Assembly: GCF_001440475.1 (NCBI RefSeq)
Contig: NZ_LLYB01000035.1
Coordinates: forward strand, 1-50,735
Source: Bradyrhizobium lablabi
GTDB taxonomy: Bacteria > Pseudomonadota > Alphaproteobacteria > Rhizobiales > Xanthobacteraceae
Reading direction: 5' to 3'
Length of the DNA stretch: 50,735 nucleotides
The notes under the pieces are model-generated. The model was not told the DNA's origin. It saw nothing but the letters and a program-made list of their open reading frames with translations, and did no database searches. This document shows positions 8,147-17,497 of the stretch, piece by piece. Position 1 is the first letter of the stretch; each line of letters opens with the position of its first letter. A program made the position numbers and the translations under genes.

Positions 8147-10270
8147 ATGCGGCCGGGAGAAGGTCTCGACGCGCTGATGGCGCCGCGCTCGATCGCCATC
8201 ATCGGCGCATCGCAGGATGCGACCAAGATCGGCGGACGGCCGGTGGATCTGCTGCGCCGCTACAGCTATGCGGGGCAGATCTATCCGGTCAATCCGAAGG
8301 CCCCGGTGGTGCAGGGGCTTCAGGCCTATGCATCGCTCGACGAACTGCCGGAAGCGCCTGATCTTGCCATCATTGCGGTCGATGCCGAGAAGGCGCCCGA
8401 AGCGGTGGAGCAATGCGCCGGGCGCGGTGTCCGCAGCGTCGTCGTGTTCTCCTCGGGCTTTGCAGAGCTGGGCGAGAAGGGGCGCGCTATGCAGGATCGG
8501 CTGCGCGTGGCCGCGCGCCGGACCGGCATGCGGCTGCTGGGACCGAATTGCCTCGGCGCCGTTAGTGTCGCCGATCGGGCCATCGCCACTTTCTCGATCG
8601 TGCTCGAGCATAGTCTGCCGGCCGCCGGTTCGCTCGGCATCGTCTCGCAAAGCGGCAATCTCGGCAGCTTCACCATGCGCATGGCGAGCGACCGCGGCGT
8701 CGGCGTCAGCCGCTTCATGACGACCGGCAATGAATGCGACATCGACATTGCCGACGGAATTGCCTGGCTTGCCCGTGATCCCGCCACCAAGGTCATCTTG
8801 TGCTGTGTGGAAGCTTGCCGGGATGCGGGTCGACTGATTGCGGCGCTGACCGAGGCGCGCGATGCCGGAAAGCCGGTCCTTGTGCTGAAGATCGGTACAT
8901 CGGCGGCGGGGCAGGCGGCGGCTGCCTCCCACACCGGCGCCCTGGCAGGATCGGACGCGGTGTTTGACGCCTTGCTCGCGCGTCATGGCGCGGTTCGGGT
9001 ACGCAGCATCGAGGAACTGATCGAGCTTGGCCATGCCGCATCGATCCTGCTGCCGGACCGGCTGCCGAAGGGGCCGCGTCTGGCGGTTGTGACCGCGTCA
9101 GGCGGGTTCGGCGTCCTGCTGGCGGATGCCGCGCAGGCCGTCGGTTTGTCGTTGCCGGAGCTGAGCGAGGCGACGCAGCGCACGATCCTCGAACTCGTCC
9201 CGTTTGCGTCCGCGCGCAATCCGGTGGACGCCACCGCGCAGATGTCGAGCCGGCCCGATCTGTTGCAGAAGATACTGTCGGCAGTCGTGGCCGACGACCG
9301 CAGCGACGTGATCGTACTGCCGCTTCCGTTTTCGCTGCATATGCCGCGCCTGCGTTCGGTCTACATGGAGGCCCTGCGCCACATCCGCGCGCACTATCCC
9401 GACCGTCCCGTCATTCTCTGTGTCGACGGCCCGCCCGATGCGCTCGCCGAACTGCATGCCATGGGCTATCCGACGATTGCGAGCTTTGACGGCTGCTGCG
9501 CGGTGGTCGCGGCGCTGGCGCGACTGCAGGCGGCGGCGAAAGCCCCGAAGGATGCAAGCCCATCAGCCATTGCGAAAGCCTTGCCGCTTTCCGCTGAGGC
9601 GTTCCGCCATGAACTCGGCGCCAAGCGCGCGCTTGCGGACGCCGGCCTTCCGGTGCTCGCCGAGCAGTTGGTCTCGAATGCCGACGCCGCGGCACACGCC
9701 GCCAGCGAGATGGGCTTTCCGGTCGTCTTGAAAATCGCCTCGCCCGATCTGCCGCACAAGACAGAAGTCGGAGGTGTCGCTATCGGGCTTCGGTCCGAAG
9801 CCGAGGTGCGACAGACCCATGCCGAGATGCTCTCGCGGGTCGCTGCGAAGGCACCGCATGCAGCGATCGATGGCGTGATCGTTGCCCCGATGGCGCAAGG
9901 CCTGTCCGAGCTCATCCTCGGCAGCCGGATCGATCCGGTGTTCGGGCCGGTCGTCATGGTCGGCCTCGGCGGCATCTTCGCCGAAATCTTCCAGGATACC
10001 GCCGTGCAGATGGCGCCCGTGAGCGAGACGCAGGCCATGGCGATGCTGACATCGCTCAGGGCATTCGCGGTCCTCAACGGGGCGCGGGGCCGGCGGCGCG
10101 CTGATCTCGAGGCGGCGGTGCAGGCCATCGCCGCGTTGTCGCGCTTTGCCGTCGCGCATGCGGAATCGGTGTCCGAAGTCGACATCAATCCACTGCTCCT
10201 GAAGGCGGAAGGCGCGGTCGCGCTCGACGCGCTCATCGTTCCGCGCACAAGCGGTCCGCAGCAACACTGA
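8147..10270 (+). CDS. NDP-forming acyl-CoA synthetase (acetate-CoA ligase/Pat-like domain set)
   Basis: About 707 residues in the usual fused order. A CoA-binding Rossmann domain comes first (LMAPRSIAIIGASQDATKIG), then succinyl-CoA-ligase-like domains with LGIVSQSGNLG and the phospho-His segment AASHTGALAGSDAVFDA. A C-terminal ATP-grasp half follows (FPVVLKIASPDLPHKTEVGGV, FGPVVMVGLGGIFAEIFQD, EVDINPLL). It should form or use an acyl-CoA with ADP/ATP. It probably activates the carboxylic acid that enters the beta-oxidation steps encoded downstream. ATG at 8147 lies immediately after the hydratase stop. Confidence 0.9.
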   Translation: MRPGEGLDALMAPRSIAIIGASQDATKIGGRPVDLLRRYSYAGQIYPVNPKAPVVQGLQAYASLDELPEAPDLAIIAVDAEKAPEAVEQCAGRGVRSVVVFSSGFAELGEKGRAMQDRLRVAARRTGMRLLGPNCLGAVSVADRAIATFSIVLEHSLPAAGSLGIVSQSGNLGSFTMRMASDRGVGVSRFMTTGNECDIDIADGIAWLARDPATKVILCCVEACRDAGRLIAALTEARDAGKPVLVLKIGTSAAGQAAAASHTGALAGSDAVFDALLARHGAVRVRSIEELIELGHAASILLPDRLPKGPRLAVVTASGGFGVLLADAAQAVGLSLPELSEATQRTILELVPFASARNPVDATAQMSSRPDLLQKILSAVVADDRSDVIVLPLPFSLHMPRLRSVYMEALRHIRAHYPDRPVILCVDGPPDALAELHAMGYPTIASFDGCCAVVAALARLQAAAKAPKDASPSAIAKALPLSAEAFRHELGAKRALADAGLPVLAEQLVSNADAAAHAASEMGFPVVLKIASPDLPHKTEVGGVAIGLRSEAEVRQTHAEMLSRVAAKAPHAAIDGVIVAPMAQGLSELILGSRIDPVFGPVVMVGLGGIFAEIFQDTAVQMAPVSETQAMAMLTSLRAFAVLNGARGRRRADLEAAVQAIAALSRFAVAHAESVSEVDINPLLLKAEGAVALDALIVPRTSGPQQH

Positions 10271-10328
10271 AGACGCCAAACAACAAGAACCGCGAAGCCG
10301 GCTCAATCACTGCAGGGAGGAACTCTTG

Positions 10329-11546
10329 ATGAAACTGAGCATCCGTTTTCTCGTTGTGCTGGGAGCGATGTTGGTCCTGACCGCACCGCTCCGCGCCCAA
10401 GGCATTTCCGGCGACGTGATCGCGATCGGGATCATGAACGACCAGAACGGTCCGTATGCCGACAATTGCGGACCGGGCGCCGTTGCCTCGGCGAAGCTCG
10501 CGATCTCCGATTTCGGCGGCGCCGTCAACGGCAAGAAGATCGAACTCGTCGTGGCCGACGACCAGAACAAGCCCGACATCGGGGTCGCCCTCGCGCTGCG
10601 CTGGCTCGACAATGAGGGCGTCGACGCCATCGTTGGCTGCTCGGCTTCCTCGATCGCGCTCGCCGTGCAGGACATCATGAAGGCGCGGAAGAAGCCGTAC
10701 CTTCTGGCGGGGACGGCGGGATCGTTCTTCACCAACGACAAGTGCTCGCCCATGACCACGCAATGGATGGTGGACACCTATGCGCAGCCGAAGGCCACGG
10801 TGAAGGCCTTGCTGGGGCAGGGCGTGGACACATGGTTCTTCCTGACCGTCGACTACGCCTTCGGCAAGGGATGGCAGGCCGACACCACGAACTTCATCAA
10901 GGCGGGCGGCGGCAAGGTCGTGGGCTCGGTGCTGCATCCGCTGAACTCATCGGATTTCTCCTCCTTCCTGCTGACGGCGCAGGCGAGCGGCGCCAAGGCG
11001 ATTGCGCTCGCCAATTCGGGAGCGGATTTCGGCAATGCCATCAAGCAGGCGCAGGAGTTCGGATTGCCGCAGAAGCAGTTGCTGGTGCCGCTGGGCTTGA
11101 TGATCAATCAGGCGCACGGGATCGGTCTGCGCGACCTGCAGAACGTCCGCTTGACCACGCCGTTCTACTGGGACCTCGCTGTCGAAACCCGCGCCTTCGC
11201 CAAGCGCTTTGCCGAGGCGTCTAACGGCCAGATCCTGAACGAGGCAAAGTCTGCCACCTACAGTGCCATCACGCACTACCTCAAGGCGGTTGCGGCTGCC
11301 GGTACCGACGAGGGCGACGCGGTGACGCGGCAGATGAAGAGTACGCCGGTCAACGATTTCGCGATGAAGAATGTCAGCATCCGCGCCGACGGGCAGGTGA
11401 TGCGTCCGCTCTACGTTGCACGCATCAAGACGCCGGCCGAGTCGAAATACGCCTACGACTACTACGAAATCACCGGGACCATTCCCGCCGAGGAGGCGTG
11501 GCGCCCGGCCTCGGAAAGCGCGTGCGATCTGCTCAAGTCGCCATGA
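10329..11546 (+). CDS. ABC transporter substrate-binding protein, branched-chain amino acid type
   Basis: 405 residues with a clear signal peptide (FLVVLGAMLVLTAPLRAQG) and a Peripla_BP_6 fold (DVIAIGIMNDQNGPYADNCGPGAVASAKLAISDFGG). Such proteins in degradation clusters usually bind aromatic or other carboxylate growth substrates rather than leucine. No LIV-type permease or ATPase is in the window, so it either uses partners elsewhere or serves as an orphan scavenger. GGGAGGA at 10314-10320 precedes the start; a TTG codon directly before the ATG is also in frame. Confidence 0.9.
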   Translation: MKLSIRFLVVLGAMLVLTAPLRAQGISGDVIAIGIMNDQNGPYADNCGPGAVASAKLAISDFGGAVNGKKIELVVADDQNKPDIGVALALRWLDNEGVDAIVGCSASSIALAVQDIMKARKKPYLLAGTAGSFFTNDKCSPMTTQWMVDTYAQPKATVKALLGQGVDTWFFLTVDYAFGKGWQADTTNFIKAGGGKVVGSVLHPLNSSDFSSFLLTAQASGAKAIALANSGADFGNAIKQAQEFGLPQKQLLVPLGLMINQAHGIGLRDLQNVRLTTPFYWDLAVETRAFAKRFAEASNGQILNEAKSATYSAITHYLKAVAAAGTDEGDAVTRQMKSTPVNDFAMKNVSIRADGQVMRPLYVARIKTPAESKYAYDYYEITGTIPAEEAWRPASESACDLLKSP

Positions 11547-11604
11547 TCGGAAGAAGCGGGGCGAAGCCGGCCGACACACGGCCGGTGGTGGCCCGAGGTT
11601 CAGA

Positions 11605-12831
11605 ATGCGGGAAATCGACATGACAGTCATTGAAACGGAGCCGCCTGCGGCCACAGCAACCGGTGATCTATCCGGTGAGGCCTATCGGGTCGCGATGCGT
11701 CGCTGGCTGCGGGCCAATCTGCCGGCGAGCTTTCGCAGCGACAGCGCGGCATTCTCGCCGCCGACCTTGCCGCAATCGATTGCGTGGGAGGCGGCGATGT
11801 ATCGCGCCGGGCTCGCCGGCATCATTTGGCCGCAGGCGTATGGCGGGCACGGCCGGACCTTGCGCGAACACCTGATCGCGAACCAGGAAATCGGCGCGCT
11901 GGCGATGCCGGAAAGCGTCAATTCGATCGGCAAGGAGCTTGCGGGCCCGATCATTCTCGCGGTCGGCACCGAGGAGCAGAAGCGCCGCTTTCTGCCGGCG
12001 ATCCTGGAGATGCGGGACATCTGGTGCCAGGGCTTTTCCGAGCCCGAAGCGGGGTCGGATCTCGCGGGCCTGCGGACGCGTGCCACGCGCAGCGGCGACA
12101 CCTGGCGGATCAACGGTCAGAAGATCTGGACCAGCGGGGCGTACCGCGCCCAGCGCTGCCTGGTGCTGGCGCGAACGGGCCCGCTGGAGGACCGGCATCG
12201 TGGGCTAGCGATGTTTGCCGTGCGGCTCGACGCCAAGGGTGTGCGCGTGCGGCCGATCAAATCGATCGACGGACGCGAGAGTTTTTGCGAGGTATTCTTC
12301 GACGACGTCGAGGTGCTGCAGTCCGATGCGCTCGGCGCACCGGATGAAGGGTGGGCCGCCGCGATCCGGGTGCTCGAGATCGAGCGGGCGACCAACCGCA
12401 TGTATCGGGCCTGGCGCTTCGAGAACGAGCTGCGTCACCTGATCTCGGCTTGCAAGGCCGACCCCACATTGGCGCAACTGGTCGCAGAGCGTCACTACGA
12501 AGTCAGGCTAGGTGAGATTGTCGTCGATATCGAGGTGTTGAAAGCGCATGTCGAGACGGCCGTGGACGCGCTGGTGAATGGCGACCGGATCGGCGCGCGC
12601 GGTAGCCTGGCGAAGCTGCATTGGAGCGAAGCGCATCAGCGCTTTGCGGCGCTCGCACTGGAGCTGCTGGCGCAGGCATCGTTGCCGCTGCATCCGGCCG
12701 TGCAGGTCGCGCGCCGCCGCTTCGAGGCGATCTATCTGCAGGCACGCGCCGAGACCATCTATGCCGGCACCACCGAAATTCAGCTCGGCATCATTGCCGA
12801 CAGGATCTTGCAGCTTTCGAAAGGCAAGTGA
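11605..12831 (+). CDS. Acyl-CoA dehydrogenase, larger member of a tandem pair
   Basis: About 408 residues with the full acyl-CoA dehydrogenase fold: AMYRAGLAGIIWPQAYGGHG, then the flavin and substrate loop WCQGFSEPEAGSDLAGLRTRA, then INGQKIWTSGAYRAQRCLVLART, and the C-terminal ETIYAGTTEIQLGIIADRIL. A second, shorter dehydrogenase gene overlaps its stop by one base. Tandem large/small pairs like this form heterotetramers in steroid side-chain degradation, and a similar complex is plausible here. Starts at 11605 (GAGG upstream) and 11620 are both possible. Confidence 0.9.
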   Translation: MREIDMTVIETEPPAATATGDLSGEAYRVAMRRWLRANLPASFRSDSAAFSPPTLPQSIAWEAAMYRAGLAGIIWPQAYGGHGRTLREHLIANQEIGALAMPESVNSIGKELAGPIILAVGTEEQKRRFLPAILEMRDIWCQGFSEPEAGSDLAGLRTRATRSGDTWRINGQKIWTSGAYRAQRCLVLARTGPLEDRHRGLAMFAVRLDAKGVRVRPIKSIDGRESFCEVFFDDVEVLQSDALGAPDEGWAAAIRVLEIERATNRMYRAWRFENELRHLISACKADPTLAQLVAERHYEVRLGEIVVDIEVLKAHVETAVDALVNGDRIGARGSLAKLHWSEAHQRFAALALELLAQASLPLHPAVQVARRRFEAIYLQARAETIYAGTTEIQLGIIADRILQLSKGK

Positions 12832-13865
12832 TGACATTGACCGGCGAAGCGTTGCAGCCGAGCGAGTTCGCCGTCACCGCGGCGCGCGCGGTTGCCGATT
12901 GTGCGGATTTGAGTTTGCGCGAGCAGGCAAAGCATTTGGCCAATGACGGCCTGCTCGGGGTGATCGCGGCTCACGACGTCGGCGGGCTGGATTTGCCGCT
13001 GGCTTTTGCAGTCCCGGTGGTTGCTGCGGCCGGCTCGGGCCTGCTCGGCTTTCCCTTGATGGAGGCGCTGCTCCTTGGCCGCGCGCTGCAAGAATCGCAA
13101 CCGCGGACGGCCGAAGCCGTCGTGTCGGGCGAAATGCTTGCGACGATCGCCTGGCAGGGCAGCGTCAGTGCCGCCCGTGAAGGCGAATCGGTTGTGCTCG
13201 ACGGCTGGGTTGCCCGGGCCGCTTGCGCGCGCGAGGCTGACTACCTTCTGGTCCGCATCGGCACGAGCGGGGCGGCTCTGGTTTCGACCAACAGCAATGG
13301 GATCGTCGTCGAAGACGCGACGGGGCTGGATCTGACGGTGCCCGAACACGCTGTCCACCTGGAGAGCGTCACCATATCGGCGGCAAACATTCTGCCCGAA
13401 AACAGCTGGAATGTTCTGTGCTCGGACGCCAACGTCCTGCGCGCCGCTGCCATCCTGGGCTCTGCCGAGACGTGCCTGACGTTGGCGCAGGAGCACGCCT
13501 CCACGCGCCGCCAGTTTGGCCGCGCGCTATCCTATAACCAGGCGATACGACATGCCCTGGCCCGCCAGAAACTCGGGCTGGAAGGCATACGACACGCCAT
13601 CACACGCAGCGTCGGTGACGAGGCCGGCGCGCTGCAGCGTGATGCGGCGTTTCTCGCCGCCGGCGTCTATGGCAGCGCGATCAGCGAGGGCGCGCTCCAG
13701 ATTCATGGCGGCATGGGATTCACCTGGGACGTGCCGGTGCACCGGCACTTGCGCCGTGTCCGCGCCTTGCAGGCGCAGGGTGATGCCAGCGGGGTCCTGG
13801 CCGCGCTTGGTCGCCGCTATGTTGGTGCGATCGCGCCGGCTTCCGATGTCACCGCGTCACGATAG
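12831..13865 (+). CDS. Acyl-CoA dehydrogenase, shorter member of a tandem pair
   Basis: 344 residues, shorter than a typical 380-400 residue acyl-CoA dehydrogenase and with a weakly conserved N-terminal half. The middle flavin loop is poor: no clear EPxAGSD motif is visible. The C-terminal domain is good: TRRQFGRALSYNQAIRHALA and ALQIHGGMGFTWDVPVHRHLRR. It starts within the stop of the preceding gene (TGATG), so the two should be made together. I infer it is the partner subunit of a heteromeric dehydrogenase acting on a bulky acyl-CoA. Confidence 0.85.
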   Translation: MTLTGEALQPSEFAVTAARAVADCADLSLREQAKHLANDGLLGVIAAHDVGGLDLPLAFAVPVVAAAGSGLLGFPLMEALLLGRALQESQPRTAEAVVSGEMLATIAWQGSVSAAREGESVVLDGWVARAACAREADYLLVRIGTSGAALVSTNSNGIVVEDATGLDLTVPEHAVHLESVTISAANILPENSWNVLCSDANVLRAAAILGSAETCLTLAQEHASTRRQFGRALSYNQAIRHALARQKLGLEGIRHAITRSVGDEAGALQRDAAFLAAGVYGSAISEGALQIHGGMGFTWDVPVHRHLRRVRALQAQGDASGVLAALGRRYVGAIAPASDVTASR

Positions 13866-13880
13866 GGAAGGAATACCGCA

Positions 13881-14654
13881 ATGACGGAAACCAAGGACAA
13901 GCCCCTTGCAAATCGTGTCGCGTTCGTGAGCGGCGCCGGGAACGGGATCGGACGCGCGACCGCGCTGCTTCTGGCGTCACGCGGCGCCACCATCGGCGTC
14001 AATGACCTCAAGCCGGAGTTCGTCAGTTCGACGGTGGAAGCGATCAAGGCGGCCGGCGGCAGCGCGGTTGCTGTCACGCAGGACGTCTCGACCCGCGACG
14101 GAATGCGCGCCGCCGTCCTGGGCCTCGCTGAGAAGCAGGGACGCCTCGATATCCTCGTCAACAATGCCGCCTGGGTCCGCTACCAGTCGGTGCCCGACAT
14201 CGCCCCCGAGACCGTGGATCGCATGCTCAATATCGGCTTCAAGGCGATCATCTGGGGCATCCAGGCGGCGGCCGAGGCGATGGATGGCGAGCGCGGCGGC
14301 GCGATCATCAACGTGGCCTCGGTTGCGGGATTGATCTCCGCGAAAAACAGCCTCGTCTATAGCGGCATCAAGGCCGGCGTGATGGGCATTACGCGGGCCG
14401 CGGCGGCGGAGCTCGGCGAGCGCAAGATCAGGGTGAACGCGGTGGCGCCATCGGCGATTCCGACCGAAGGGACGATGCGAAACCGCAATGCGGAGCTCGA
14501 CGCGCGCCGGATCGCGCGGACGCCGCTCGGACGGCTCGGCACGGTCGACGATATCGCCAACACCATCGCCTTCCTGGCCGGCGACGACAGCAGCTTCATA
14601 TCGGCGCAGGTGCTGACGGTCGACGGCGGGATTGTCCTCACAAACATCGCCTAG
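13881..14654 (+). CDS. Short-chain dehydrogenase/reductase (SDR)
   Basis: 257 residues, classical SDR length. The cofactor motif GAGNGIG is at 18-24, NNAA at 94-97, and the catalytic set Ser147, Tyr160 and Lys164 is intact (LVYSGIKAG). The C-terminal FLAGDDSSFISAQVLTVDGG is typical. It probably oxidises a secondary alcohol or reduces a ketone in the pathway using NAD(P). It is 15 bases after the acyl-CoA dehydrogenase pair and part of the same plus-strand operon. Confidence 0.92.
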   Translation: MTETKDKPLANRVAFVSGAGNGIGRATALLLASRGATIGVNDLKPEFVSSTVEAIKAAGGSAVAVTQDVSTRDGMRAAVLGLAEKQGRLDILVNNAAWVRYQSVPDIAPETVDRMLNIGFKAIIWGIQAAAEAMDGERGGAIINVASVAGLISAKNSLVYSGIKAGVMGITRAAAAELGERKIRVNAVAPSAIPTEGTMRNRNAELDARRIARTPLGRLGTVDDIANTIAFLAGDDSSFISAQVLTVDGGIVLTNIA

Positions 14655-14688
14655 CGCAGAAGACGCATAGGAGCATCGGGGACCGGTT

Positions 14689-16239
14689 GTGACGCGAGCC
14701 GAACGGGAAGCTGAACTGAGCGGACGTGTCGTCCTGATCACGGGGGCGGCTGCCGGGATCGGTTGGGCAGCAGCGCGGCGCTTTGCAGCCCAGGGCGCCC
14801 GGGTGCTGATCGCCGACATCGATGCGGACAAGGCCGCAATCCGTGCCGACGAGCTTGGTGCAGCGCATGGATATTTCGGCGTGGATATGGCGCGGCCGGA
14901 GCAGGTTGCCGAGATGGTGCAGTATTGCGTCCGCCGCCTCGGTGGCCTCGATGTGCTTGTCAACAATGCCGGTCGTACCGACACGGACGGGGTTGGCGTG
15001 GTGGATCAGCCGGTTTCCGTCTTCGAAAATCTCGTGGCGGTCAATTTGCGCGGCAGCCTTGTCGCCGCGGAGCAGGCTGCAGCGGTGATGCGGCGCTCCG
15101 GCGGAGGTGTCATCGTCAATATCGCTTCCGGAGCGGCCTTGCGGCCGGTGCCGTTTCGAAACGGCTACAGCGCCTCCAAGGCGGGCGTGCTTGCGATGAC
15201 GCGCCATCATGCCTGCGCATTTGCGCGCGATGGAATCAGGGTCAACGCAATCGCTCCGGGCTATACGCGTACCGAGCTCGTCGAAGCGCTGATCGCGCGC
15301 GGCCGCATCGATCCCGTCGCGGTGGCCAGACGAATTCCGCTCGGTCGCATGGCGGCGCCCGAGGAAATCGCCGCGGCCATCGCATTTCTGGCCTCGCCTC
15401 GGGTATCGTCCATCACGGGTTCCACTTTTCTCGTCGACGGTGGATCGCTGCTCGGTGGTCATGGCCACGCGGAAGAAGCCAACCGCAGCGCTCCGCCGCC
15501 GGGGAGGCCGACCTACGTCGTCGTCGGTGCCTGCAGTTCGCTCGGCCAGGCGATGGTCCGGAGGCTCTCCGATGAAGATGCGAGGGTCGTGGCGCTCGAT
15601 GCCGACGGCAATCAATTGACGGCGTTCGCCGCTGGGGTTGCCGAATGCCACGCGCTTCCGGTCGAAATTTCGAACGAGCATGCCATGGCGGAGGCGATCG
15701 CCAGTATCGCGCGCCGTTTCGGTCGCGTCGATGGGGTCGTAAATGGGGTTGGTGCGGATGCAGTGACCACGGCCCATCGAACCGCTCCTTCTGCCGATGC
15801 CGGCGGTGACTCGCTGGCGGTTCATCTGACGGGAGCGCTCCGCGTCGCGAAAGCGGTTGGACCGGTGCTGCAGCAACAGGGCTTTGGCACGCTGCTCAAC
15901 CTGACATCGATCGGCGGGGACGTCGCGTTCGGCGAAGATGTCGAGGTCGCGGCCAGCGCCGGGGCGGTCGCGATGCTCACGCGGACGCTGGCGTGTGAAT
16001 GGAGCGGGCACGGCATTCGCGTCAATGCAATCGCCGCGGGACCGATCGAGGGGACGGCGTCGAGCGCTGCTAGCCGGATGCCGCTGGAGCGCGCAGCATC
16101 GGCGCAGGATATTGCCGAGACCGCGGCGTTTCTGCTCGGCCCCGACGCCGGCTTTGTCACCGGCAGCGTGATCGCAGTCGATGGTGGGCTCAGCGTCTAT
16201 GCGGGTCCCGATCGTGCCATTGCAGGATACGACTCATGA
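14689..16239 (+). CDS. Double-domain SDR fusion with a degenerate second domain
   Basis: 516 residues, twice the SDR length. Domain 1 (about 10-255) is complete: GAAAGIG at 19-25, Ser147, Tyr160 and Lys164 (GYSASKAG). Domain 2 (about 275-505) keeps the fold (VVVGACSSLGQA, NLTSIGG, GHGIRVNAIAAGP, VTGSVIAVDGG) but has Val at the Tyr position and Ala at the Lys position in EVAASAGAVAM, NGVG for NNAG, and a broken glycine motif. Domain 2 therefore should not be a classical dehydrogenase and may be structural or bind an acyl or CoA ligand. GTG start at 14689. Confidence 0.88.
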   Translation: MTRAEREAELSGRVVLITGAAAGIGWAAARRFAAQGARVLIADIDADKAAIRADELGAAHGYFGVDMARPEQVAEMVQYCVRRLGGLDVLVNNAGRTDTDGVGVVDQPVSVFENLVAVNLRGSLVAAEQAAAVMRRSGGGVIVNIASGAALRPVPFRNGYSASKAGVLAMTRHHACAFARDGIRVNAIAPGYTRTELVEALIARGRIDPVAVARRIPLGRMAAPEEIAAAIAFLASPRVSSITGSTFLVDGGSLLGGHGHAEEANRSAPPPGRPTYVVVGACSSLGQAMVRRLSDEDARVVALDADGNQLTAFAAGVAECHALPVEISNEHAMAEAIASIARRFGRVDGVVNGVGADAVTTAHRTAPSADAGGDSLAVHLTGALRVAKAVGPVLQQQGFGTLLNLTSIGGDVAFGEDVEVAASAGAVAMLTRTLACEWSGHGIRVNAIAAGPIEGTASSAASRMPLERAASAQDIAETAAFLLGPDAGFVTGSVIAVDGGLSVYAGPDRAIAGYDS

Positions 16240-17021
16240 ATCTCACTTCCGAGGAACAGGTACTGAAGGAAGCTTTCATTCGCGCCCGCGGTTACTGGCG
16301 GCCATGGACGGAGGGCCTGCTGCGGCTCGATCCGGCTTTTCTCGCAACCTATGCCCGCTATGGCGGCTATCCCGCCGAAACCGGCCCGTTGTCGCGCAAG
16401 ATGTGTGAATTGATCTATGTCGCGCTGGATGGATCGGCGACGCATCTGTTCCGCTCCGGGCTCGCGTTGCACGTGCAGCTGGCACTTGAACAAGGCGCCA
16501 CCGCTCAGGAGATCGTCGATGTGTTGCGGCTGGCCACGGCGCAAGGACTCGATGGCAGCAATCTTGGAGTCGGCATTCTCGCCGAGGAGCTTGCTCTTGC
16601 CGGGCTCGATTCACGCCAAGCGGCGCTTACGAACGAGCAGACGGCGCTTCGCGACGCCTATGTCGCGCAATTCGGAGACTGGCCGGACTTCTGCGAACTG
16701 TGGCTGCGGGCCGATCCCGGTTATTTCGCCGCGATGCTGGACTTGTTGACGTTGGGGCGCCAGGCGGGCGGTCTCGACGAGCCGTCGCGCTGCCTGATCT
16801 CGCTGGCCTTGAACGCCTGCTTCACCGCGCTCAATCCGCAAGGGCTGCGCTTGCAGATCAGGCGAGCCTTGCGGCTCGGGATCGACAGGCGTGAGATCCT
16901 TCAGGTGCTGCAGATGACGGCCCATCTGGGCGTGCATGCCTGCGCTATTGGCGTGCCGATCCTGATGGACGCGATCGATCAGACGACACGCGCAGACGTA
17001 ACAGCAGGAGGTCAGGGATGA
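16236..17021 (+). CDS. Carboxymuconolactone decarboxylase-like protein with two CMD-type repeats
   Basis: 261 residues made of two similar helical halves. The first has SRKMCELIYVALDGSATHLF followed by LHVQLALEQGATAQEIVDVLRLA. The second has SRCLISLALNACFTALN, RRALRLGIDRREILQVLQMTAHLGVHA. These match the AhpD/CMD fold, but the CxxC redox motif of AhpD is missing, so peroxidase activity is unlikely. The family is common in ring-cleavage clusters, where its role is often unproven. It overlaps the SDR stop by ATGA and the tctB start by ATGA, which indicates tight coupling. Confidence 0.75.
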   Translation: MNLTSEEQVLKEAFIRARGYWRPWTEGLLRLDPAFLATYARYGGYPAETGPLSRKMCELIYVALDGSATHLFRSGLALHVQLALEQGATAQEIVDVLRLATAQGLDGSNLGVGILAEELALAGLDSRQAALTNEQTALRDAYVAQFGDWPDFCELWLRADPGYFAAMLDLLTLGRQAGGLDEPSRCLISLALNACFTALNPQGLRLQIRRALRLGIDRREILQVLQMTAHLGVHACAIGVPILMDAIDQTTRADVTAGGQG

Positions 17022-17485
17022 CAGGGCCGGCCATCCGCGATCAGCGCGCCTTTGTTTCGGGCGCGTTGTTTCTTGGCTTTGCGATCTTCTTCTTCGTGAT
17101 GGCGCTGAACTATCCGGCGGGGACGGCGGCGCGGATGGGGCCGGGCTATTTTCCCCGGCTGCTTGCGATCGTGCTTGCTGCCATTGGACTCACGGTGATG
17201 CTGCGGGCGGTGAGGGGAACGGCCGAGCGGCAGGCCTTGCACAGATGGGACGTGAAAGGTCTCGCCTGGGTCACGGGTTCGGTGGTCCTGTTTGCCCTTC
17301 TGCTGTTTCCGCTCGGCCTAGTGGGCTCACTCTTCGTCCTGATCGTGGTGTCGAGCAGGGCCAGCCATGAGTTCACCTGGAAGGGGGCGCTGGCAAATGC
17401 GGCGATCCTGATCGTGCTGTGTCTGCTGGTGTTCGTCTACGGCCTCGGGCTGCAACTGCCGGTGCGGCCGGCGCTCTTCAATTGA
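17018..17485 (+). CDS. tctB: Tripartite tricarboxylate transporter small membrane subunit TctB
   Basis: 155 residues with four predicted hydrophobic helices (ALFLGFAIFFFVMAL, YFPRLLAIVLAAIGLTVML, VTGSVVLFALLLFPLGLVGSLFVLIVV, AAILIVLCLLVFVYGLGL). The RMGPGYFPRLL motif after the first helix is a TctB hallmark. It forms the small inner-membrane part of a secondary carboxylate importer with TctA, encoded 12 bases downstream. It overlaps the CMD-like gene by four bases. Confidence 0.9.
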   Translation: MTGPAIRDQRAFVSGALFLGFAIFFFVMALNYPAGTAARMGPGYFPRLLAIVLAAIGLTVMLRAVRGTAERQALHRWDVKGLAWVTGSVVLFALLLFPLGLVGSLFVLIVVSSRASHEFTWKGALANAAILIVLCLLVFVYGLGLQLPVRPALFN

Positions 17486-17497
17486 AGGCGGAGCCTG

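Noticed and set aside
14638..16011. A 457-codon minus-strand frame over the SDR fusion
   Set aside because: Antisense shadow; no motifs, and the plus strand is clearly coding.
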